A DNA stretch of 29,637 nt, from assembly GCF_000003605.2 (NCBI RefSeq), contig NW_003141318.1, positions 2,261 through 31,897 on the forward strand, in the 5' to 3' direction. Positions 11,836 to 20,078 of the stretch are shown piece by piece (the stretch's first letter is position 1; every line of letters starts with the position of its first letter). This DNA comes from Saccoglossus kowalevskii. Its lineage: Eukaryota; Hemichordata; Enteropneusta; Harrimaniidae. The translations under genes and the position numbers were made by a program. The notes under the pieces were generated by a model. The model was not told the origin of the DNA. It saw nothing but the letters and a program-made list of their open reading frames with translations, and made no database searches.

Positions 11836-12965
11836 AAAGAAGCTCTTCGATATATCCTATATCCGATATAAGAAGATACGCATCACATGTTTCAACAGAG
11901 CAATCAACGGATTATAGCAACGATCATTGCCCACAGATTTCCATCTCGCCATCTCTCACACACATTTTATACGAATAATTGGCGTGGCAAATACATAAAC
12001 CAATGAGATTATTGAGATCGGCTTTGCTCGTTCTTTAAAAAGCTGAAGTCACGATTGACCATGTTTTAAATACAAAAACTACACAAAGTGGCAAAATGAA
12101 AAAAAAAGAAATATACGCATGAAATCATATATTTAACTAAGAACGGCTAAATTATGACTTGTAATCATATTATTTTTTGTCGCTTGAATGTCGACCAAAA
12201 CATCGTTTGCCGTACATTCTATGGTGTTTCAGAGAAGTTACTCATATATGGATAGACATGGCTACTTGAAGTACCCGAATTAATGAAAGGCGCAAAATAA
12301 TTATGTTTATGGATAGATATACTAGTAACAATTCTTACTTAAAGCTACTGCAAATGTTCAAATTTGATTGTGGATCATGTAAGACTTGAGTGTGTTACTG
12401 TTAATTAATTACTCGTAAAATGATATAGTTTTACGGTTATTTAATTGCTAGTTTTTATAACTGAATTTATAAATATAACTATTTTTTCATATTATTAATG
12501 TTTCTATAGGGATTGAGTCTGAGCAAAAATGAAACCCTCTGATAGATCGAAACATTTTTTTTAAATGACTAATTAATTATAATTGAACTGAAACTATGAA
12601 TGGTTACCATGTATAATCCGTATATCTCTGAATCGAATTGAATTAATCAATAATAATTTTTCCATTGGAAATCTCCAGTGTACTCATTATAACGCCACAT
12701 GCTTTCACTAAGTCAAATTGCCAGTGTATGAATAATGAATACAACAAACTCAACATAATTGTTTCTCTAATACTTAAACTATGTAAGAAAAGCAATAAGG
12801 ACGAAAGATATTCGAGTCGTCAGATATGATAATTGATAAAATAGGGAGGTAGCAACGCGAGTATCCTGTGTGAAAAACGCTGGCAACATCACGAAATTAT
12901 CAAATTATCACGTATTAGAACAAAATTACACATGTCGACTCTTTGTACATTTTGATGCAACCTAC

Positions 12966-13428
12966 CGTTCAAATCATAGACCTTCATAAGATTCTCCAAT
13001 AGGGCATTAATCGAGTTAATCTCATCTTCCGTAGCATTATTCCAGCTTTCATTATCTGGTTCGTCTTCTCTCTTTCCGAAGTAGGATAGTCGACTTGACG
13101 GTACTCCAAATTTTCGCCTCTTGCCTTTGTCGGCATCGTTTCTTTTTCCGAAGGCAGTCCGACTAGATGCTGGCGGTGGCCAAGTTCCTCTCACCATTCT
13201 CCCTAAACCGTAGAATTCTAGTTTGTCATTGATGTCGAATCGTTTTCCAAAGGCTGCTTGGCGGCTAGCGGGATTCTGTCTACTTGGACTGCGTTTATCA
13301 GACACCATCTGATCTAACTTTGAATTTGCCTTTGATTCTTCAAGAGAATTAAACTGTTCATCATCTGCAGAAAGGGTCGACTGTATAGCGATGGCCAAAA
13401 CCAAAACGATCAAGGAATATAAGTTCAT
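12966..13428 (-). CDS. Neuropeptide-type precursor, coding exon 1 (residues 1-154 and first base of codon 155)
   Basis: Encodes a preprohormone. Residues 1-21 form a signal peptide (core LIVLVLAIAI, probable cut after S-T-L-S-A). Residues 22-44 are an acidic spacer ending at Lys45-Arg46. Three Phe-Gly-Lys-Arg sites follow, at F60, F93 and F117. Gly before a dibasic site is the standard signal for convertase and carboxypeptidase cleavage and C-terminal amidation by PHM/PAL. Predicted peptides: SPSRQNPASRQAAF-amide (47-60); a longer peptide (64-93) ending GTWPPPASSRTAF-amide; and FGVPSSRLSYF-amide (107-117), preceded by the basic cluster KGKRRK. Residues 121-137 are acidic, with N-glycosylation sequons at N126 and N131, leading into a helix and the start of an EF-hand loop. 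The ATG follows AAAA (A at -3). The frame runs on to a stop at 12889, but a good donor (AACG|GTAGGT) ends the exon at 12966. The peptides match no family I can name. They are not RFamide, SALMFamide, tachykinin or NPF consensus. Confidence 0.9.
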
Positions 13429-13488
13429 TTTTACGTACTACACTATAACACAAATATAGGAGAACGCGGACAATTTTGAAATAAAAAT

Positions 13489-13635
13489 CTGAAAAATAAA
13501 AATGGAAAAATGGCGTTAGACAGTATATTATAGATATATAATATATTTATATAATAAATAAAACAACGAGCTTTCGACTTCTTGAAGACATAATAAGCAC
13601 AGTTATAACACGGAGATTTCTACTATAGGACTTAC
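13489..13635 (-). other. Intron 1 of the peptide-precursor gene (147 bp)
   Basis: GT-AG intron within the 5'UTR, inferred from the GTAAGT donor at 13635-13630 and the T-rich tract ending in CAG at 13491-13489. Its middle is almost pure A/T (about 13526-13562). If it is retained, the only change is a longer 5'UTR. Confidence 0.5.
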
Positions 13636-13707
13636 GTTCTGTTGGCCGATCCGAACTTGCCTGTTATGTTTCCCGCTCTGTGTCAGTTGGTAGTCGGGGC
13701 TCTACTC
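13636..13707 (-). other. Candidate 5'UTR exon of the peptide-precursor gene
   Basis: On the minus strand a consensus donor, AGAAC|GTAAGT, ends at 13636/13635. It pairs with a clear acceptor, TTTATTTTTCAG|A, at 13491-13489, 60 bp upstream of the start codon. No ATG lies in the proposed exon. The 5' limit is a guess from the TATA-like element about 30 bp upstream. A short 5'UTR exon before the signal-peptide exon is common in neuropeptide genes. Confidence 0.5.
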
Positions 13708-13731
13708 CGTACGTACCTCTGAAACTACGCG

Positions 13732-13737
13732 TTTTAT
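13732..13737 (-). promoter_or_regulatory. TATA-like box for the peptide-precursor gene
   Basis: Minus strand GAATAAAACG, with core ATAAAA, lies about 30 bp ahead of the proposed transcription start and about 100 bp ahead of the 5'UTR donor. The surroundings (13640-13760) are GC-richer than the rest of the window and carry several CpGs. The assignment is inference. Confidence 0.35.
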
Positions 13738-13801
13738 TCAGATGCGCCGCCTACGTAAGCTGTTGGTGACTGGTCGGCATGGAAATCGCTCAGTACCAAG
13801 T

Positions 13802-13809
13802 ATGCAAAT
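13802..13809. promoter_or_regulatory. POU octamer ATGCAAAT upstream of the peptide-precursor gene
   Basis: Exact octamer ATGCAAAT (ATTTGCAT on the minus strand), the classical binding site of POU-homeodomain factors, about 95 bp upstream of the proposed start. POU factors are common regulators of neuronal and neuroendocrine genes, which suits the product. Binding is not shown. An RFX-like site lies right beside it. Confidence 0.4.
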
Positions 13810-13813
13810 GTGG

Positions 13814-13827
13814 GTCTCCATGGCTAC
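13814..13827. promoter_or_regulatory. Near-consensus RFX X-box
   Basis: GTCTCC-AT-GGCTAC matches the X-box pattern GTNNCC-N2-RGYAAC except for one base in the second half-site. It sits 4 bp from the POU octamer. RFX factors drive genes of ciliated sensory neurons. One mismatch and no conservation data keep this tentative. Confidence 0.25.
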
Positions 13828-13839
13828 CGATAATTGACA

Positions 13840-16335
13840 GCCTCCTGTAATGGCGTTTAACTTACCGTTAGTTTAGCTTACTTTTCTTCAACAACGGTAT
13901 TGCTAACGACTAATTCCTCAGAATTCGACCTTTTGAAAAAAGGACCCTGTAATTGTAACCATATATTCACTAACGTTACACTTGTACATGCAAGGACGAG
14001 GTGATTATTCGAGTCTCTTTAAGTTTTACTCACAGCGGGGCGTGGCGATATGCTTAACAAGGGAATGACAGCGGGCCAAGCATTACGGAAATCCTTTAGA
14101 AATCAATCCTGCCCGTGGTGGCACTGTCGCTAATGAAATCAATACAAAGATACGTATGATGTACTTCGATTTCCACTCATTACTTACAAAATAGGCATTG
14201 CTTGTTTAGACAGCTGAACAGTTTACATACCTACCATTAGGAATGGATTTGTAGGTACGTAAAAATAGCCAATAATTTTATATATGCAATATACAATGTA
14301 AACCGGTCCCGGCAAACACAGAAAATCCGAGTGCAAGACCTCTTTAAGCAAATATTTAATATTATATATATAGATATATGTTGACAACTATGTACAGGAC
14401 TTCAATCAACCACACCATTTAAAGCAACATACCGGGAAATTGTCATCATAGTCTAAGAAATGTCTAAATGCTTTTTCGTGGTTTACATGGCAGTTTCATG
14501 ATAGCGTGTCGCATCGTGTAACTAATAAATTTCCCATATGTGTTTAACGGTATGGTATACATCTACTCGCTAAACCTATTCAAAACACCATGTTCTTGGT
14601 GGGGAGAGGATTCAAAGGCGGCTACATCAGAGCTTTTGGCGTCAATGCAACAGCAGCGACAAAAAAACTATGCTTGTATTTGTAAAAACTTATAATTTAC
14701 GCACGACGCAGCTATTTGTACATAGAAACAATAATGAACACGGGAGTTTCATGGTGGAATGTTAGTACTGTAGACACCACAACTTCAAGACCGAGTTCAT
14801 GAGGTCTTTTCTCCCACGCACTTCAAAAAACCATTCCACTTCATGTAACGAACGGTGCTTGTTTTTGTACAGGTTGTTTGAGCTTGTGGATACTCCTGAA
14901 GTACTCAACAATCCAATTATAATTCTTTTGTTAAAGATTGTTTCCATTCTAATGTCTATTCAATTTTCTAAGATTTGGCGACTATACAAAGTAGGCATGT
15001 CGGGCCTTTATGCATTGTACGGTTAGTGGAGTAACTTAAACTATCGCAATTACGATAGGTATTATGGGCTATATTAAAATGACCATCCCGGTAGTAACGA
15101 TGTATTAATAGGAAGAATTACTGCATACAACATTCGAGCTTTGTTTTGGACCACCATTATCCTGTAACTTATTTACGCATTTTACCTTTTACTTCAGAAA
15201 ACACACTGTGTCAATTACTCTCCGATTTCACCCGATTAATAAAAATTAATTGATTAAATTTAGTTAATCATTTTTTTTCATTAGTAGAGAAATTAGATAA
15301 CCAATTAAGACAATAGAATAAGCGATGCGCCACTAATTTGCCTGTTTTGTTTATTAGTATCTGGATTTATGTTGTTTTTTTGCTGCTAGCTCGTTTCATT
15401 ATTGTAGTGCTGTACAGGAGACGGCAACACTGAGGATGCGATACAAGCCAAGATTGAAGTAGAATCATGGAACATACAATACAGGCGTGAAACATGTGTC
15501 GGTGGATAGAATGTAGAAAAAAAAGCCCTGCAGTGAAACTGACAAAGGTTGACTGGAACGCGAACAGTCAGTGGCATTCCCACCTTAAGCACATTCAGAA
15601 AAGAGTACATTTGATGTTGTGGCTTTTGTCACACGGCCCTACAATGTGTTTACTGCATGATTTAGTGTTGAGTCGTATCAGTCACAAACGTTTCTCCACT
15701 CCACTGGGAAGATAAGTAGACCAAGAGATAGTTACAGTTCAGTAAAAAGATATAAAATTCTTATAAATATTAACAGCGAACTGATTTTCAATAGGACATC
15801 GTCACTGTGAGATGTCAAGTGTTTGTGGTTGTATCCCTCTCTATCTCTTCAATGGATAGCATAGAATTAAACATCTTTTTATTCGACCGTGTTTTCAAGC
15901 ACGCGTCCAACACTAGTTTAAATTGTCGAAATACATTTTTTTTCATAAACAGGAACAGACATTTTGCGCCATTCATTTAATCAGCACAGGTTTTTTTAAT
16001 CACATTAATAGCGTTCCGTTTCTGTTTCCGGGAGCAAAATTATTTCGATAAGCTGTGATTCGAGAGATGACAACAGGTTTGGCCTCCCTACCCCTCATCA
16101 ACCGTATACGGCAACGGAACACATCCTAAACTCTACGCGAGGTTTGTTTCACTGTTTCAATTTGAATCACGGCTAATGCGATTACCAGAGCACTCACGAA
16201 CATCAGTGACAAACATGCTCAATGCAGGAAAGATAGGTAGCTACAGGTCCAATTCACATCAAAGTGAGAAAGACGATGAAAGAGATAGCATCACGTACAC
16301 ATGTTTTAATTTATATTTTAGCTTTCTATATTTTA
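13840..16335. other. Upstream intergenic region; no gene recognised
   Basis: AT-rich sequence upstream of the minus-strand gene. Around 14762-15026 both strands are open. The plus strand has a good acceptor (CTTGTTTTTGTACAG) just before L-F-E-L-V-D-T-P-E-V, ending 14872. The minus strand has an ATG-initiated 61-codon frame (14947-14762). Neither is recognised. The open frames at 15386-15715 look like chance. Confidence 0.5.
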
Positions 16336-16341
16336 GAAGCC

Positions 16342-16385
16342 CACGTGATTGAACTGTGTCGTCTGATTGGCTACTTATATCATCC
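16342..16385. promoter_or_regulatory. E-box plus inverted CCAAT box, promoter-like
   Basis: CACGTG at 16342-16347 is followed by an inverted CCAAT (TGATTGGCT, ATTGG at 16366-16370) and TATA-like AT-rich steps (CTTATATCA, TTTATAGA). The same TGATTGGCT core recurs 1 kb downstream in the better candidate promoter. No coding exon is seen directly after this one. Confidence 0.25.
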
Positions 16386-17344
16386 TTTATAGACCGTTGT
16401 ACATTCGCCATTCACATTACCTGTGTGTCATATTAAGTGCAATGATAAGTAACCATTTCATTCCCTCTACCCGTCTCGTGGAGTGCTAACACATTGATAG
16501 TTTGCTCTCGGCTCTTGTCTTATCTCACGGAACTTCTGTAAATCCCTCTCACAATGGCAGCGGCAGATTAAAAAAAAAAGGACGATATCGGTAGAGACGT
16601 CCTAAAATTCTAACTTCTCATTAATCGAGCCGGGCGCGTGCATACCGCTCGCACAATAACGTCGTCGTCACAAATAAACCTCGATTTGAATGACGACATA
16701 GCAGAAGCAATTTGAAATGCGTGTTACATTCAACATTCAATCATAGAAATATAAAGCGCGGCATAATAGCATATCAGTGGGCGTTTCTTCGCTTTTGTTT
16801 AATGTATCGCAACAGATTATAGACTCATTCACAATACACTTAATTTTCGTCAACAGACTATGTATAACATATAGTACATCCACTAATTCCGAAGATTAGA
16901 TTTTTCTTCAGTCTCACTTTACAGCTTGTTGTCGTAAGTTAGTAACCAAACCGCGATGCGTGATATTCGAACGAGCACACAATGCATACAGTAAATGCAC
17001 AACACGAAGAAAGCATACCGATTTATAATTTATCGAGTATGCCTATATTCCAGCTTACCCAGTGGGTTATTATTGTCGTTGTTGTTAATGTAGACAAAAT
17101 CTGCAACACACTTAGCGGTTTAGGGGTTTATTTTATTGAAGATAATTCACAAGATATAAAAGACATGAACGCATTTGAGAGTGTTAAGCTGTCATCTACA
17201 GAGTGTCAAATTAAACGATAGTTGGTAACTTCACAAAGGGGATGTAACAGCAATAGCAATAATAATTTCTTTTCAACTTCACACAACTCAGACACGTGTT
17301 CAGCAGCACCTGTCCGAAGAAATATATTTATCACATCTCTCTGT

Positions 17345-17400
17345 TGTTAAGCATGCTGTGATTGGCTGAGACTCAGTCACATGATAATGAATATATTATG
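17345..17400 (+). promoter_or_regulatory. Candidate promoter: inverted CCAAT, AP-1-like site and TATA-like element
   Basis: In order: GTGATTGGCTGAG (inverted CCAAT, ATTGG 17361-17365), an AP-1-like GACTCAGTCA, and ATATATTATG at 17391-17400. A CpG-richer open stretch follows. Spacing and order resemble a metazoan CCAAT/TATA promoter firing rightward. This is inference from motifs only. Confidence 0.3.
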
Positions 17401-17548
17401 GATATGTGGTGGAGTCCTGGCCGCTGTTGCTTTCGAGGCTGCTTTCAAGATTCTGAAGAAATTTTAGCCGTTCAAAATAGACAGCGAACGTGCCGAAATA
17501 GATATTAAATAAGATACACCGTTTTTATGTTTCGAGTAGTCTTTATGA

Positions 17549-17824
17549 GAAGCAAAAATATATGGCGAGGCCGCCACTGAAACGTCGCAACCGGGATCGC
17601 TGCGGCGCGTTTTACGCTGTGAGCATTTCTACGTGTGCCACGCCCGAGCTCATCGAGAACGCTCTAAAGTTGTGAATAGAAGGCGTGATACGTTCGTGAG
17701 AAAGTTATTACAGTCACTTCCACAGCACTCTGACATTGTTATCTGGCGTTTGAGAATTTCTCAATTCAATAATTTTATACTGAATAAATTGAGTGATTCA
17801 CACTGCTTGAAACACGGTTACTAA
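17549..17824 (+). other. CpG-richer open stretch downstream of a promoter-like region, candidate first exon
   Basis: The plus strand is open for 91 codons (17549-17821, TAA 17822-17824) through an unusually CpG-rich patch. The protein is Arg-rich with four Cys/His-containing steps (RCEHFYVCHARAHRERSK). A second frame has an ATG at 17562 (MARPPLKRRNRDRCGAFYA...) and ends at 17675. Possible donors (GTGAGC at about 17619, GTGAGA at about 17696) and a good acceptor (CTATATTTTTCAG, ending 17870) are present, but no pairing gives a longer convincing frame. Not recognised. It may be a non-coding first exon or a CpG-rich regulatory patch. Confidence 0.2.
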
Positions 17825-19997
17825 GAATAGTATTCGTGGGTGAAAGTAACAGTTACTCTATATTTTTCAGCAAACAATGTATGTATCCTATTGAGTAATG
17901 TCCCTTGTTATAAATTACATGAAATAAAATCGAGAAATATCATTCTCCCAATTTGTTATCAGTGCTCTTATCAACTCTTCCCCATGAGAGGAGTGAACCT
18001 ATTTAGTAGAGAAGCAACCGGGAATAGATTGCCATTGTCAGTGCCACCTACGAACCCAGACTGTGTCAGGTTTAAATTACTCAAAATATTATTATTAAAA
18101 TACTTTGTGTGAGGCAGATTTTCTAGTAACTTAATCACCGCTGATAGTACACGACGTCTTCAATGTCAAAAAAATATTGTGATACAAGAGACGGGCAAGG
18201 CAAAGATTTTTTGCAAAATTTTGGTTAATGCAGGTATCCTCCTATTTTAAGGAATAACCTATATTTGTTTAGCTTTTGTGCATAATATATAACATTTGCC
18301 CACGCAAATTGAATTCATAGCTATTTGAATATATCTTTCTAGTACGTTAAATTAACCAATTAATGAATGCACACTCAATATCAGTAAAAATCCATTATTT
18401 ATGCTAATGTAGCCGAGGACATGGCACAGAGGATAATATCACACCTTTATAATATTGATTATATTAAATAAATTATTAAAATTAATAAATACCTCTTCAT
18501 ATAATTTAAATATCGCATTAAAATATAATCACAGTAAGCCTGTTATGTAAAATAAACTAAATTATAATCTATGTAATGATATATATTTGTTGAGTGCTCA
18601 ACATCATTAGGTTCTTTGAGTTTGCATTTGTCATATAATCTTGTTTACTCCCAAGCACTCGTTTTTTTATCTGAATATACATAACAGATAAACGATATAA
18701 TTCGCCTCCTACATTCATGGTATTATCTTTTCGAGTCGGCAAGTCAATAATTTTCAGAGCAGCTTCGGAAACAGCCTTGAAATAAATCCTATTTAAAGAA
18801 ATTACGTTGTTTATGGTAAATACATGCTTTTTGACATTTTACTGATACTGACATTTGTTATAGTTGTCAGCAGTCGCCTCCAGATAAATACAATAATGTA
18901 TAAGGATTATTCTCCTGAAAATGGTATAATAGTTCACTCTCTTAAATGGACTGCTAGTCAACGATAATGTATAGTTTCATGATTGAAAATTTGTTTGTGT
19001 TAATTAGTGTGGTTAATTAATATTTGGGTATGATGTAATGCTGTAATGTTAAAATAAACAGTATATATGCTATTTGAGTCACGACAAAAACAATTAGGGC
19101 GGATGTGAAGAATCAGTGACAGGATTGTATAAAACACGTACGCACTGTTAAGATCACATATATAGAAATATACATGTTCACCCAAATACTGATGACATAT
19201 GTAAACTGTACATTGAGTGAAAATATGCTATTTCTACTATTTTCAAAACGTTGTAATCATGCCAATTTAAAGAATATGTTTTTATGTCTATTGTAATGTA
19301 ACCGATATTGAGAAGTCAATAAAGCAAAAATGGGTAAACATTTGTGTCAATAACGTTAGCATGTGGTTGCATTCTATTTCAATTAAGTGTGGCAATATGA
19401 ATTTAGGTGAATGTATTACACAATAAAAGTGAAAAGTCAAATAACAAAAGTGAAGCAATGGTTTTTAAATTATCAAAATGTTAGATTTGTTGCTACGTAT
19501 ACGCGTTGCTATTTATTTATAGGCATGTACATTTCACAAAATACTTCTGTTTTTACACAAAACGAATTGTAATTGGCTGTAATAGCATTGTAGCATACGT
19601 TAGGATAATTTCCCCATTGATATACAACCACCTGTATTTATTGTTCCTATTTGTCTAATAATTCATACAACTTAATCATCTTTTTCTAAAAACATATATA
19701 TTTTAGGTAATGTATAACGCTTTTGGAAAAAAAACATTCAGTGAATCCTATCAACCATTCTTCGCCAATTTTGTACTTAAATAGAAAAAAATGAAAGCTG
19801 GACTTGCAGTGAAGTGAAATTTGTGGTCATTATTCTCATATCACTTGTGAAATTCAGACAGGTTAACCTAAAATGCACTCTTTGCTTCTTCGACTTCACG
19901 TGATCCATATAAATCCTAAGTAGACTATGTGATAGTGTGGTCATATTACTGGTCATGACAATTGATACTACAAAAAATTGCAGTTCACATAGACAAC

Positions 19998-20017
19998 GGA
20001 GGGTGGGGGTTGGGGGG
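19998..20017 (+). other. G-rich run with quadruplex potential
   Basis: GGAGGGTGGGGGTTGGGGGG has four G-tracts of 2, 3, 5 and 6 bases in sequence that is otherwise AT-rich. It can form a two-layer quadruplex and perhaps a bulged three-layer one. No gene start is seen beside it. Confidence 0.45.
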
Positions 20018-20062
20018 ATAAATCCCTTCATCTTTTAACAATCACAAATTCAGCAAGCACCA

Positions 20063-20078
20063 AAAGTCACGTGACTTT
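20063..20078. promoter_or_regulatory. 16-bp perfect palindrome containing GTCACGTGAC
   Basis: AAAGTCACGTGACTTT is perfectly self-complementary. Its centre, GTCACGTGAC, matches the CLEAR element bound by TFEB/MITF-type factors. Another CACGTG lies 166 bp to the left (19897-19902). Confidence 0.4.

Larger units (their letters stand above)
6014..12965 (-). other. Intron 2 of the peptide-precursor gene (6.95 kb), splitting the EF-hand loop
   Basis: The donor GTAGGT lies at 12965-12960 and the acceptor CAG at 6016-6014, phase 1. The intron is AT-rich with no recognised gene or mobile element. Open blocks inside it (9593-9830 minus, 11092-11370 plus, 11380-11835 plus) are treated separately as weak candidates. 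A (CT)6 run lies at 8773-8784. The palindrome ACGCATGCGT is at 10842-10851. Confidence 0.8.
5680..13707 (-). other. Gene span: secreted amidated-peptide precursor with C-terminal EF-hand (three-exon model)
   Basis: Proposed transcript: 5'UTR exon about 13707-13636, main coding exon 13488-12966 (ATG at 13428-13426), last exon 6013 to about 5680 (stop 5951-5949). Introns are 13635-13489 (147 bp) and 12965-6014 (6,952 bp), both GT-AG on the minus strand. Coding length is 154 codons, one split Gly codon and 20 codons, or 175 residues. The main support is the second junction: exon 2 stops one base into a codon after V-Y-D-L-N, and the last exon supplies two bases followed by D-G-V-I-S-K-D-E-F. Joining them restores a textbook EF-hand loop in frame, which is very unlikely by accident. 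The extent of the 5' exon and the cleavage site are inferred from signals only. No transcript evidence was available. Confidence 0.8.

Noticed and set aside
13065-13292. Assignment to RFamide, SALMFamide, NPF, SIFamide or tachykinin families
   Set aside because: None of the three peptide C-termini (QAAF, RTAF, LSYF amides) fits those consensus motifs.
12889-13428. Calling the full 179-aa open frame as the whole protein
   Set aside because: The last 25 codons lie beyond a good donor and break off in the middle of an EF-hand loop that the downstream exon completes.
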